NCBI GenBank assembly: GCA_039925145.1
Contig: JBDSZL010000023.1
Location: forward strand, 1-28,792
Source: JBDSZL01 sp039925145
GTDB lineage: Bacteria; Acidobacteriota; Vicinamibacteria; Vicinamibacterales; SCN-69-37
Direction: 5' to 3'
Length of the DNA: 28,792 nt
Shown here: piece by piece, positions 1-9,143 of the stretch
Layout of the letters: each line of letters opens with the position of its first letter
How positions within the stretch are numbered: the stretch's first letter is position 1
Translations under genes and position numbers: made by a program
The notes under the pieces: model-generated
What the model was told of the DNA's origin: nothing
What the model saw: the letters and a program-made list of their open reading frames with translations, nothing else
Databases searched by the model: none

Positions 1-561
1 GGTCAGAAGCCCGGCCAGGCGGCGTCGCCGTTGGTGCTCCTGGTCAAGGGGGACCTGGTTCGCCGCTATCCGGGCATGCTGGTTACCGCCGCGAAGACCA
101 AGAAGAGCGGACCTATTCGCACGCTCGATCCCGCCACCGAACTTCAGCCAGACTTCATGGCGCGGCTCGAGCCCGACGTGCTGCTGGTCGGCTTCGAGAG
201 GCTGAGCGCCGATGAAGTGTGGTCCGTCGGCGGCAACGACGACACCGCGTGGTGGTTCTTCTTCGCCGAGCACTTCACAGAACCCAGATTTGGTCTCGAC
301 CTGGCAACACCTGGGGGGCCGGCCACGGTCGCCGACTGGAACGACGCCTCGTGGGGAAACGTCGTGGTCGACGCCGCCGGTCGACTCGGCTCGAACAGCT
401 TCAGCGTCGCGCCGCTGCTCAAGTCGAAGCCGGGCACCCCTCCGGGGCCGAAGTACGACTGGCACGGCAGCAGTTCGTCGGTCGCCTGGATTCTTCTGCA
501 GTATCCGTTTCGCCGAGGCATGCGTGGAACCGATCTGCTTCCGCCGAGGACGCCGGCATGA
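1..561 (+). CDS. 3' part of uncharacterised protein, first visible gene of the left operon
   Basis: The reading frame is open from base 1 and ends at the TGA at 559-561, so the start lies outside the window; 186 residues are visible. I see no membrane segment and no catalytic motif. The visible part looks like a compact soluble domain, with a hydrophobic strand followed by KGDLVRRYPG, then VLLVGFERLS, an aromatic run WWFFFAEHF, and EPRFGLD. I recall similar patterns (a GDLxRRYP block and an EPRFGLD block) in uncharacterised bacterial proteins, but I cannot name the family. The stop overlaps the ATG of the next gene (ATGA, 558-561), so the two are probably translated together. The frame is well supported; the function is unknown. 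Confidence 0.8.
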   Translation, partial: GQKPGQAASPLVLLVKGDLVRRYPGMLVTAAKTKKSGPIRTLDPATELQPDFMARLEPDVLLVGFERLSADEVWSVGGNDDTAWWFFFAEHFTEPRFGLDLATPGGPATVADWNDASWGNVVVDAAGRLGSNSFSVAPLLKSKPGTPPGPKYDWHGSSSSVAWILLQYPFRRGMRGTDLLPPRTPA

Positions 562-3500
562 GTCCACAGCACGACATTCCCGAGATCGACACGGCCCTGC
601 CCATCACGATGTTGCCTGTGCGAATCGAAACGCGATTCGCGGGCACGCTGGCCGCGCCGCAGCTGCACGTTCGGATCTATCCCGATGACCTCCACGTCGA
701 TCACCACGATTCGCGACTGACTGGTGGCGAGGTGGCCGCGGGGCGCCGCTACTGGACCAGCATCCGCGCAGGCAGCGCCAGCGATCAAGCGTGGAACCAA
801 TTACTGAAGGATGTCGGTCCGTCGCGGGCGATCTGGGTTCGAGAGGCGCTGACACCCGCGAACACGACCGGCGCGCCGACGTTTACTGACCCGGCGACCG
901 TCGAAGGTACCGCGGGCATCGCGGCGGCGGCACGAGCGCTGCCCGGCTCGTTCATCGTTCGCGCCCGCTACGACGGTGGCGAGACCACTGTGCGGGGAGG
1001 CGCCATCCCGGAACACCTGCAGGTGGGCGTCTCGTTCGGCGATGCCCTTCCTGGCGCGACGCCGGCGCCTGCCGTCGCGGACGACATGACACTCGTCCTC
1101 GATGAAGGCATGCGCTGGATGGTCGACTTCGACGCGGCGGTGGCTGTCGGCATGGCGGTCACCATCGATCTGCCGCCGCAGACGAATTTCGTGCGAGACG
1201 TTGTGGTCGTCGGTGTTCCGGTTGCCGGCGCCAATGGCGCGGCCCTCCTCGCCGCGCTGATCGAGTCGCATCGGCTCAGCGACGGGGCCGCCTTCTTGCC
1301 GCCGGGGACGCCGACGAACAACCTTGCTGATTCCAGGAGCACGTTCTCGATCACGGCGGTGCCACAACCCGGGCCGGTCACTCGTCCCGTCGACGGCTCT
1401 GTTGCGGCGGTTCTCGCCGCCGCGTGGAGCGTCGACGCGATGGTCCTCGCGCCAATCGATGGCGCCAGCAGCCGGGAGCTCGACGAGGCGCGGCTGATGG
1501 GCCGCGCCCTGTTCGAAGCGACCTGGGGATCCTATCTGCGCCAACAGGCGCAGCCAGGATTTGACCTGAACCTTCTGCCCCAGGTGTTTGCCCACGTCAC
1601 CTCCTTCGTCCGTGGCGGAGGCCCACTGCCGGCCATCCGACTGGGGCGCCAGCCGTACGCCATCGCGCCGGTCATGGCCCGTGGCACGTGGGCGCCTGTG
1701 GCCGAAAGCGCCTTCCAGCAATGGTTGAGCGAGTTTCTGCCGCGCATTCGTGCGCTCTGGATCTCGGGCATCGCCGACGCGCCATCGGGGCCTGACCTGT
1801 TCTCGCACGAGCCTGTGTCGACACGCGTGCGCCTCCGGACGACGAACATGAGCGCCGCCGTCGACTATATGGTCGCCATGGGAAGTGCGGTCGTGGATGG
1901 TAATCGCGATCTGAGTCGTCGACGGCTGCTTGCCGAGCTGGGATTCACGAGCGCGATGCCGTCAGTGTTCACCCAGCTCTTCCCGAAGGGCGCCGCCCAT
2001 CTCTGGCTTCCAATGGCGGCCGACGACGACACGCACTTCGACATTCTTGCGCCCGCCCCGAAAGACGCGAACAGCGTCCTGGGGCTGCTGCTGCGCAACT
2101 CCGCGTTGCGCATTGCCGCGAACGCGACCCACGAGTTTGCCGGTCTCGCCGCCGGGCAGCCGGCCGCCGAAGTCGCACATGCGATGCGCACGATGCCGAT
2201 TGCGAATCTCCCGGCTGCGGCTGGGCGCGCGATACCCGTGCTGTCCGGATTTGCCGCCGCGACGACCATCGCGACGCCGCAGTCTCAGGCGCTTGGGACC
2301 GGGAAGGATGCAAGCGGCACCGCTTTCACGATCCGCGACCGCCTGGCCGACATCGTCGGCAATGCGACAGCATTCGCACCTGACTACGGGCGCTACTTCA
2401 ACAGCGACGCGCTCGCGGCGTTCCGCGATGCACTGAAGTCACTCGATGGCCTGTCGACCGATCGGAGGGCGGTCCTCGCTGGAGAAATTCTTGATTGCGC
2501 GTCGCACCGGTACGACGCGTGGGTGACCTCACTGGCGATCGCGCGGCTCGCGGGAATGCAGGCGACCAAGCGGGGCAACCAGGTTGGGGCGTGGGGAGCC
2601 GTTCGTGGCATCCAGCGCCGGCAGGTGACCAACCTGCCCGCATCCGACACCATTCCAGAAGGCACCGTCGCTGACGTGTTGAACGGCGGGTTTGTGATGG
2701 CGCCGTCGCCCCGCCAGGCCAGCGCCGCGGCGGTCGTGCGCGCCGCGTGGCTCGCGCACGGCGGCGCGTCGAATGGAGCGCTCGCTCCGTTCGCGATGGG
2801 GCTGACCTCGATGGCGGTGCGTCGAGCGCTCACCATCGCCGAGGGCATGCGGAACGGCCAGCAGCTCGGGGCGCTGCTCGGCTATCTGCTCGAGCGCGGC
2901 ATCCACGATGCGTCTGGCGTCGACGGGATCGAGATCGATTGGGTCGTCTTCGAGCTCCGTCGCCAGTACCCGCTGAGGGTCGACACGATCGACAATGCCC
3001 CGCAGGCCAGCTCGGAACGGTTGGTTGCCGACGGCTGGAAGCTGGCGCAAGTAGAAACAACAACTCCGGGTGCGGTCGTCGCCGCATTCGCCGCGCCGGT
3101 TGGCACCGGACAACCGACGTTTGGCCCGGCGGAGAAGACTGCGGTGCAGGTCGTGATCGCCGACGTCGTCGCGACGCTCGACGCGTTCACCGACCTCGGC
3201 CTCGCCGAATCGATGTACCAGCTCGCGGGTGCCAATCTCGAACGTGCCGCCGCGGTCACCGACATGTTGGGCCGCGCCGCGTCTCCACCTGACGTGTTCG
3301 AATCCGTGGCGACGCCCCGGAGCGGCCGCGGCATCGAGCAGCGGGTGGTGGTCACGTTCGGCCCAGGCGCGAGACCGCCCGGATACGCGACGAACACGCC
3401 TCGCGCCCGTCTCGCGCCCGCTGCGGATGCATTCGTCGCGCGGAGGCTTGGCCTGCTCGGCGACGTCCGCGTGCGCCTTCTCGACTTATCCGGCGCCCAG

Positions 3501-4721
3501 ATCGCCGCACCGACCCTGTCGTCGCTCGGGCTGTCGGCGCTCGATCTGGCAGCGCTCGACCTCTCGAGCGAGCACGTGACGCTGTCGAGCATCGAGTCGC
3601 CGGAGACGATGCCGGGTGCGCCCAACTCGAATCCGGGCCGACCGGGCGTCATGCGGCTTCTGCTCGCAGCGGGGCAGCCCGACGCCGCAACCGTCGACTT
3701 CGATCTCAGCCTCGACGCCGATCTTCTCGACCTGCTGGATCACGCGGCTGCATGGCAACGCGTGCTCGCAGGCAGGAAGCCGCTCACGGCCGATACCTTT
3801 GTCGCGCGAGCGGCACTCACCTCGCTGGCAGACGCGTCGGGTCTGGCTGTCACGGTCGCGTCGCTGGCCACGGAGCTTGGCGCCGCGTCCACCTCCGCGC
3901 TGAAGGCGTGGGGAATTGGCGGAGACGCTGCTGCCGCGCGCGCGGCCGCCGACAGTCGTCTCGCGGCCGCCGCCGCAATTGCAGATCCGGTCAGGGCGGC
4001 CGGTGTGCTGCTCGGCGGTCCCGCCGTCGTCGAGGGCTCGCTCGCCGCGCTGCCTCCAGACATCCGCACGACGATCGGCGACCAGCCTTCGGTTCTGGGA
4101 CCGCGCACGGGTGTGCTGGCGCGTTGGTTTCAAGATTCCGCGCGCGTGCGTTCGGTCATCGCGAGCCTCAACGACGCGCTCCTCCGAGACGACCTGGCGG
4201 GCAGCAGTGCCGTCCAGTCATGGGCGGCTCAGACGCCGGCGACGCCGTATGTGGAGACGGTCAACGCCGCATCGGCACACGCCTGGGTCGGCGCGCCATT
4301 TCCCGCCGCACTTGGATCAGCACCCGTCACCAGCGTCGTCATCGTCGGCGACGATGCGAGCGGCGCGGTCACTGGCGTAGAGGTCGATGCCTGGACAGAA
4401 GTCGTCCCGAGTCCGGCCGGAACCTCTGCGGTTGCGGCGAACATCTCAGCACCTGATGCGCGCGCTCCCAATCTGATCCTGATGGCGGTGCCGCCCGACG
4501 TCACCAAGCCGTGGACGCAGGAGTCGTTGCTGTCCGTGGTCGACGAGGCACTGGAGCTGGCCGACTGCCGAATCGTGGACTTCGATGCGACTCGACGGGT
4601 CCCCGCGCTGCTGCCGGCGATCTACCTCGCCGATTTCGACGAAGACGATCTGGGCTTCCGCCGATTCCTCAACGTGGCCGACAAGTTCCCGGCTCGGTGG
4701 GTCGCGAAGGAGACACCATGA
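558..4721 (+). CDS. 1387-residue uncharacterised protein of the left operon
   Basis: The start is the ATG at 558, inside the ATGA overlap with the upstream gene and preceded by GAGGA at 546-550. A much longer open frame reaches back to 219, but that stretch is only a shadow of the first gene. The protein is large, soluble-looking and Ala-rich, with no signal peptide or membrane span. The N-terminus contains LPVRIETRF and RIYPDDLHVD; near residues 359-371 is AIRLGRQPYAIAP; near residue 884 is a helical stretch ESMYQLAGANLERAAAV. I recall these motifs from long uncharacterised proteins in actinobacteria and other GC-rich genomes, but no activity is known to me. The size and multi-module layout would suit a scaffold or structural component, which is inference. 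The stop overlaps the next ATG. Confidence 0.85.
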   Translation: MSPQHDIPEIDTALPITMLPVRIETRFAGTLAAPQLHVRIYPDDLHVDHHDSRLTGGEVAAGRRYWTSIRAGSASDQAWNQLLKDVGPSRAIWVREALTPANTTGAPTFTDPATVEGTAGIAAAARALPGSFIVRARYDGGETTVRGGAIPEHLQVGVSFGDALPGATPAPAVADDMTLVLDEGMRWMVDFDAAVAVGMAVTIDLPPQTNFVRDVVVVGVPVAGANGAALLAALIESHRLSDGAAFLPPGTPTNNLADSRSTFSITAVPQPGPVTRPVDGSVAAVLAAAWSVDAMVLAPIDGASSRELDEARLMGRALFEATWGSYLRQQAQPGFDLNLLPQVFAHVTSFVRGGGPLPAIRLGRQPYAIAPVMARGTWAPVAESAFQQWLSEFLPRIRALWISGIADAPSGPDLFSHEPVSTRVRLRTTNMSAAVDYMVAMGSAVVDGNRDLSRRRLLAELGFTSAMPSVFTQLFPKGAAHLWLPMAADDDTHFDILAPAPKDANSVLGLLLRNSALRIAANATHEFAGLAAGQPAAEVAHAMRTMPIANLPAAAGRAIPVLSGFAAATTIATPQSQALGTGKDASGTAFTIRDRLADIVGNATAFAPDYGRYFNSDALAAFRDALKSLDGLSTDRRAVLAGEILDCASHRYDAWVTSLAIARLAGMQATKRGNQVGAWGAVRGIQRRQVTNLPASDTIPEGTVADVLNGGFVMAPSPRQASAAAVVRAAWLAHGGASNGALAPFAMGLTSMAVRRALTIAEGMRNGQQLGALLGYLLERGIHDASGVDGIEIDWVVFELRRQYPLRVDTIDNAPQASSERLVADGWKLAQVETTTPGAVVAAFAAPVGTGQPTFGPAEKTAVQVVIADVVATLDAFTDLGLAESMYQLAGANLERAAAVTDMLGRAASPPDVFESVATPRSGRGIEQRVVVTFGPGARPPGYATNTPRARLAPAADAFVARRLGLLGDVRVRLLDLSGAQIAAPTLSSLGLSALDLAALDLSSEHVTLSSIESPETMPGAPNSNPGRPGVMRLLLAAGQPDAATVDFDLSLDADLLDLLDHAAAWQRVLAGRKPLTADTFVARAALTSLADASGLAVTVASLATELGAASTSALKAWGIGGDAAAARAAADSRLAAAAAIADPVRAAGVLLGGPAVVEGSLAALPPDIRTTIGDQPSVLGPRTGVLARWFQDSARVRSVIASLNDALLRDDLAGSSAVQSWAAQTPATPYVETVNAASAHAWVGAPFPAALGSAPVTSVVIVGDDASGAVTGVEVDAWTEVVPSPAGTSAVAANISAPDARAPNLILMAVPPDVTKPWTQESLLSVVDEALELADCRIVDFDATRRVPALLPAIYLADFDEDDLGFRRFLNVADKFPARWVAKETP

Positions 4722-6328
4722 CCACGATCAATTCGTTCACCCGTTTGGAACCGGTATCGCGTGGCGGGGATCCGGGGCGTGGACTCGCCGCCACCGTGCA
4801 GGATCCGTTCTGGATGCTCGCGCGCCAGGCCCAGTTCGGAGAGCTCACCGGTGAGGATGCAGGATCTCCCGTGCAGGTGACCTTCGCGCAGAGGGAAGCG
4901 CTCTTCGACGGATGGAGACCGGAGAGCGGTGCCGTGCTGCCCTACTCGCCACTGACCGACGTCGTCGAAGCGCTGGCCGCGGGCGAGGCGGCCGGGCCCG
5001 CGCACAGCGTGCTCGATCGACTGCAGGCGGGCAGGGCGCTGGCTGCGACGGTTTCGGATGTGGTCACCGCCAAGCTGCGCGGATCTTTTCCGCTGCCCGT
5101 GACGCCGGACTCTCCGCGAGTGTTTGTTCGCGCAGCGGCCCTTTTCGCCGACGGGCTTGCTGTCGCCGCAGCGGTCGCCGGGGCCGCGGACGACACAGAT
5201 GCAGCGTTCGGTACGGCGTTGAAACTGCCGACTGCCGATGCCAAGGCCGTCCGCGCCGATTTGATTGCGTTCGCAACGTGGTGCGGCGTCACGTTTGGTA
5301 CGGGTCCGAACAGCTGGATTCCCGAGCGGCTCGAGCGCCGATTCGATCTGGCCGTCGGTGGCGCACCGGTGCTCGCTGCGCCGGGCCACACGCGCGAACG
5401 GGTCGACTGGTACGATTTCGACTTCGTCGCGGCGGCAGATCCAATACCTGCGGGAGCGTCCGCAGCACGCGCGCGAGTTCCGACGATCGTGCAGTTTCCC
5501 GGACAGCCGCGCAACCGCTTCTGGGAATTCGAAGAGGCCGCTCTCGCGCTGGCACGGATCGACGCGGCAACGACCGATCTCGGCCGTCTCGCGCTTGTCG
5601 AGTTCAGCACCATCTACGGCAACGACTGGTTCACATTTCCGATTCCCGTCACATACGGCTCGCTGCAGTCCATTTCGGATCTGGTGGTGCGAGACACCTT
5701 TGGGACCCACGAACTCATTGCGCCCTCCGCCGATCAATGGGCCATGTATCGACCGACCGGGGCAGTCGTCGGGTCCGCATTCTTGGCCGTGCCGTCCGTG
5801 ACGGTCGCGCCGCTCGCCGGCGATGTCGTCGAGGAAGTGCGATTCCTGCGAGATGAGATGGCGAATCTCGTCTGGGGCGTCGAGCAGATCGTCACTGACG
5901 CGCAGGGCAACAGGCGCGACCTTATGGACGAGTACCTTCGGGCGGTGGTGCCCGGCACAGTCCCGCGCAACGGGGACGTCGCCTACCGGTTGATGACTGA
6001 TGTTCCCGAACACTGGGTGCCGTTTCTTCCCGTGCATCTGCCTGGTAGTTCGCGACAGGTCGGCCTGGTCGAGGCGGTGCTGCCTCGGCCCCACACCCTG
6101 GGCGAACCCGAAATTTCCTCACCGCGTTCGAGTGTGTTGCAGGAGCTCCGCGGGCTGGTCATCCCGGAAGAGGAAGTGCCCACCGCGGGTGTCGTCGTGC
6201 GACGACGATGGTTCCTCGCCCGATCGGCTGACGGAGGGCGGCACGCCTGGGCCGCGCGCTCTGTATCGAGTGGTCGAGGCGAAGGCGCGAGCGGGCTGCG
6301 CTTCGACACGGCCGAACCGACAGCGTAG
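4718..6328 (+). CDS. 536-residue uncharacterised protein of the left operon
   Basis: Translation begins at the ATG at 4718, in the ATGA overlap with the preceding gene, with a clear ribosome site AAGGAG at 4707-4712. The longer open frame upstream (from 4511) is a shadow. The N-terminus has DPFWMLARQAQFGEL. Near residues 294-308 is the distinctive aromatic motif VEFSTIYGNDWFTFP, followed by a strand-rich segment ending in VRDTFGTHELI. A nearby FWEFEEAALALARID stretch looks helical. There is no signal peptide, membrane segment or recognisable catalytic set. I recall the YGNDWF and DTFG pattern from other uncharacterised proteins that accompany long proteins like the upstream gene, so the two may be obligate partners (inference). 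No function can be given. Confidence 0.85.
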   Translation: MTTINSFTRLEPVSRGGDPGRGLAATVQDPFWMLARQAQFGELTGEDAGSPVQVTFAQREALFDGWRPESGAVLPYSPLTDVVEALAAGEAAGPAHSVLDRLQAGRALAATVSDVVTAKLRGSFPLPVTPDSPRVFVRAAALFADGLAVAAAVAGAADDTDAAFGTALKLPTADAKAVRADLIAFATWCGVTFGTGPNSWIPERLERRFDLAVGGAPVLAAPGHTRERVDWYDFDFVAAADPIPAGASAARARVPTIVQFPGQPRNRFWEFEEAALALARIDAATTDLGRLALVEFSTIYGNDWFTFPIPVTYGSLQSISDLVVRDTFGTHELIAPSADQWAMYRPTGAVVGSAFLAVPSVTVAPLAGDVVEEVRFLRDEMANLVWGVEQIVTDAQGNRRDLMDEYLRAVVPGTVPRNGDVAYRLMTDVPEHWVPFLPVHLPGSSRQVGLVEAVLPRPHTLGEPEISSPRSSVLQELRGLVIPEEEVPTAGVVVRRRWFLARSADGGRHAWAARSVSSGRGEGASGLRFDTAEPTA

Positions 6329-6334
6329 GCAGCG

Positions 6335-7609
6335 ATGGCTGAGCTGACCTACCTCATGAACCGTGACCCGGCAGGCGACTCGAACCAGTTCTATTCGCTG
6401 GCCAAGCAGTTCTTCCAGGCCGCCGGATCGACGGTGGTTGATGCGCCAGCAATTGGCCAGACGCTCGAAGGCGTGTTCAAGAACCTCAAGTCGCGTACCG
6501 GTGTCCCGGCCACGATCAACCTCGTGAGTCACGCGTCCGGGTTCGCGTCCATGGAATGCCCCGTGAATTTGGCCAGCCAGGCGGCCGGCCGGCGCACCAT
6601 GACCGTCGATGACTTGCAGGACGTGCTGGCTGCCAAGTCGCTCGCGCCGCCAGGCCCAGCCGCCATCACGAACAAGACCCGAATCGTGATCTACGGCTGC
6701 GACGTCGGGCGATCCGAAACTTTCATGAAGATGCTTTCGGGTCTGTTTGGCGATCCGGGCGTCGTGCTCGCGCCGCGGCGGTTGGGCGTGTTCAAGCTGG
6801 ATGGAACCATCGTCAAGTATCGTCAGGCGCAGACCTGGTCTCTCGTGCGCAAGCCCCCGCTCATTTTGACTGGCAGTGTCCCGACCGGAGGATGGCCGAA
6901 CTATCGGACGAGTTTCGTCAACGACGCGTCGCTCAAATTCGGCCGGATCCCGATCGCTGAGGAGCCCATTGGCACGGATCGATTGAAGACCATGCTCACG
7001 AACGCTGCAGCCAACGCGACCACGGCATTCGGCGCGACGTTCTTCCTCGAAGAGGGCATCCAGATCTTCCCGCAAGGCTCTCAGACCGCAGCCGCCGCGG
7101 TGGCGAGTCTGGCACCGCGGTCGAATGGCGACCCGGTCACAGCCAAGCCCAAGTCGGCGTTGGATCTCGATGACACGACCGTGGTCACCACGATCAGCGG
7201 TTCGGACGCCTATCCCACGAACACAGCGAGAACCAAGTTTGCGATCACCGTCGCGATCCTGGCGCAGATCATCGACAAGGACGTGTCGATCGCCGACGGC
7301 CCCGCGTATCGGGAGGTGACCACCAGCAAGGGCCTCGCGCCATCGCCCGGGCCCAAGCCTGTTGGCGGAGGCAGCGCCAGCAGCGGCGTTGGCAGTTCAG
7401 ACCCCGGCACGGTCAACGCCGAGTTGCAGGCCATCATCGACGAACTGCTCGCAGGCGGCGCCGCCCAGAGCGATATCGACGCGCTCCTTGCCGCGATTCC
7501 GCCAGATGATGCGACCGAGGATGCAGCCACGGGAGTCGCTTCTGTAGACGAGACGTTTCCGGGCGAGGGGCCCGACTACATGGAGCCCGGACCAGAGGAG
7601 CCGGTGTAG
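6335..7609 (+). CDS. Putative caspase-like (clan CD) protein of the left operon
   Basis: The ATG at 6335 follows the previous stop by six bases; the ribosome site is weak (AGGCAG). The 424-residue product has two features typical of clan CD cysteine peptidases. One is a hydrophobic strand ending in His (TINLVSHASG, His66); the other is a second hydrophobic strand ending in Cys (RIVIYGCDVG, Cys122). The order, the spacing of about 55 residues and the strand context fit the caspase/CHAT fold, but His is followed by Ala rather than the usual Gly. After about residue 330 the chain becomes Gly/Ser/Pro-rich, then has a short helical stretch and an acidic Pro/Glu tail. There is no signal peptide. 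It may be a divergent or inactive member, or a DUF4347-like protein. The next gene overlaps its stop. Confidence 0.75.
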   Translation: MAELTYLMNRDPAGDSNQFYSLAKQFFQAAGSTVVDAPAIGQTLEGVFKNLKSRTGVPATINLVSHASGFASMECPVNLASQAAGRRTMTVDDLQDVLAAKSLAPPGPAAITNKTRIVIYGCDVGRSETFMKMLSGLFGDPGVVLAPRRLGVFKLDGTIVKYRQAQTWSLVRKPPLILTGSVPTGGWPNYRTSFVNDASLKFGRIPIAEEPIGTDRLKTMLTNAAANATTAFGATFFLEEGIQIFPQGSQTAAAAVASLAPRSNGDPVTAKPKSALDLDDTTVVTTISGSDAYPTNTARTKFAITVAILAQIIDKDVSIADGPAYREVTTSKGLAPSPGPKPVGGGSASSGVGSSDPGTVNAELQAIIDELLAGGAAQSDIDALLAAIPPDDATEDAATGVASVDETFPGEGPDYMEPGPEEPV

Positions 7610-9087
7610 TGGAGCACAAACTTTCACTGCTTGCCGTGGACCGCACGGGACAGAAGGCGGTTTGTACGTTCAAAGCGGTTGCCGACGGTATTGCGCTCGC
7701 GACAAACGATGAGCGCGAGCCGGTATTTGTCATCCCGGCCGGCACGAGTACCGTCGACGTCACCGTAAAGCCCAGCCGCCCGATCTTCTGGGAGGAAACG
7801 TTTTCGGTCACAGTGGGAACCGGCGGGTCGTTGACCGTCGCCGCTCCCGCATTTCAAGCGCGCGTGCAGATGACGGTGGCGGCCACGCCGGCCGTCCGAT
7901 TCACGCTGGCCATCTTCAAGGTCAGCCAGTTCCGCGATCGCACCGATCACGCAGTCGAGCTTCTAAGTCATACCCCCACCAAGAGGTCGTTCCTCAACAT
8001 GACAACGGGCATTTATGAGGACAAAGACGTCGACGAACTGAAGAGTCACAAGGCGACGTACGGGGCGTGGCCGCCTGAGGACTGGGAGCTCGAGGACATG
8101 CCTGCGGCTCACTTCCTCGACGCGGTAAACCCGTTGAAGTCTGGCGCCTTGAATTTCACACAGGTCCCGCCGCTGCAAATCAATGTCGACAGTGTGGTGC
8201 TCGAACGCGCGGGCGTCCGGATGGTGCCGCGGTACTTCGCCGTCACGTGGCCACAAGACATCGCTCCGCGCGAGGGCGCGGCTCCAACTCCATTCCTCTT
8301 CTATTTTCGGCAGGCGAACAAATACAACCTCTACAAGGAGCGCGGTGTATTCGTCGGCACCGGACTGGCCCCGTATCCGGAAAATTTCGACTATGCGGAT
8401 TCGGGCATGTTCGAAAGCCTGCATTACGCCCGCAGCCCGCTCTTCAACCCGGGCTCAAAGGGCGTGCCCTACCAGGTGGCCAAGGCAGGCGCCAACGTCG
8501 TCACCGTCATTCCCTGCAACAGCTACGAAGAGAATTTCGGGGATCTCGCCGACCCCGAAGACGCCGAGACCGTTCTGCTGGAACTGCAGGCGTTCATGTT
8601 CTGGAGGGGCCGTGTCGCGACGCCGCCGGCATCCGTCGGTAAGACCGCGATTGCCGCGTTCAGCTCGGGCAATTTCTTCCTGAACAACTGGTTGAAAGAC
8701 GCCACCAAGCGCAATGGGCGTTTCCTCTCGAAAGTCGTCACCGCCGTCTATTTCCTGGAGCCGATGCGGCGCTACGAGCTCAATGGCAAACGCGTGGAGG
8801 TGCTGGACGAGATCATTGCGTCGGCGCTCCAGTGGGCCGCAGGAGGTGTCGACAAACGGATTCGTCTGTACATGCAGTTCACTTGGCCTTCGCTGAAGAA
8901 GCTCATGGACAAGCCCCTGCCCGATCCGCCGTTCTTTGCCACTTCCGCCGACAGACGGCGAACCGTTTCTGTCGTCACGAACTCGACATGGGCCAAGGCA
9001 TTTCGCCGACCGATCAAGTGGGTCGTCGTCCATCACGCCGTCGCCGCGACGATGCTGACTCACGCGCTTGCGCAGAAGGACGTGTGA
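7609..9087 (+). CDS. Putative alpha/beta-hydrolase-like protein, last gene of the left operon
   Basis: It starts with GTG at 7609, sharing one base with the preceding TAG (TAGTG), which suggests translational coupling; no later start is needed. The 492-residue product begins with about 110 residues of predicted beta structure. A larger domain follows in which a strand and elbow KTAIAAFSSGNFF place Ser352 in an A-x-S-x-G context, a variant of the hydrolase nucleophile elbow. The next strand is VVTAVYFLEP, then RIRLYMQFTWPS, and near the C-terminus KWVVVHHAV supplies His475/His476 as a possible catalytic His. No signal peptide or membrane segment is present. Hydrolase membership is inferred from motif order alone. 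Pairing with the neighbouring caspase-like protein recalls the fused hydrolase-CHAT protein further right. Confidence 0.75.
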   Translation: MEHKLSLLAVDRTGQKAVCTFKAVADGIALATNDEREPVFVIPAGTSTVDVTVKPSRPIFWEETFSVTVGTGGSLTVAAPAFQARVQMTVAATPAVRFTLAIFKVSQFRDRTDHAVELLSHTPTKRSFLNMTTGIYEDKDVDELKSHKATYGAWPPEDWELEDMPAAHFLDAVNPLKSGALNFTQVPPLQINVDSVVLERAGVRMVPRYFAVTWPQDIAPREGAAPTPFLFYFRQANKYNLYKERGVFVGTGLAPYPENFDYADSGMFESLHYARSPLFNPGSKGVPYQVAKAGANVVTVIPCNSYEENFGDLADPEDAETVLLELQAFMFWRGRVATPPASVGKTAIAAFSSGNFFLNNWLKDATKRNGRFLSKVVTAVYFLEPMRRYELNGKRVEVLDEIIASALQWAAGGVDKRIRLYMQFTWPSLKKLMDKPLPDPPFFATSADRRRTVSVVTNSTWAKAFRRPIKWVVVHHAVAATMLTHALAQKDV

Positions 9088-9128
9088 CGCGCAGACTGCC
9101 ACCGTCGCGGATCCCGAGCGGTCGCCCT

Positions 9129-9143
9129 GCTACGATGACCTGA
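9129..9143 (+). promoter_or_regulatory. Candidate extended -10 promoter for selO
   Basis: TGCTACGAT at 9128-9136 matches an extended -10 (TG-n-TAnnnT) and ends six bases before the ATG at 9143. No Shine-Dalgarno sequence is visible upstream of that ATG. This arrangement suits a leaderless transcript that begins at or very near the start codon. It is a single sequence match without a convincing -35, so confidence is low. Confidence 0.3.

Noticed and set aside
219..557. Upstream extension of the 1387-residue protein
   Set aside because: The extension is Arg-rich and sits in another frame over the first gene; the ATG at 558 has a ribosome site and an ATGA overlap.
4622..6094. 490-codon minus-strand open frame opposite the 536-residue gene
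   Set aside because: It lies fully antisense to a well-supported gene, has Arg-rich composition typical of the shadow of GC-rich coding sequence, and shows no domain.
1..9087. Contractile injection system or phage tail cluster
   Set aside because: I looked for sheath, tube, baseplate and AAA ATPase signatures and found none; large unknown proteins alone do not support the call.
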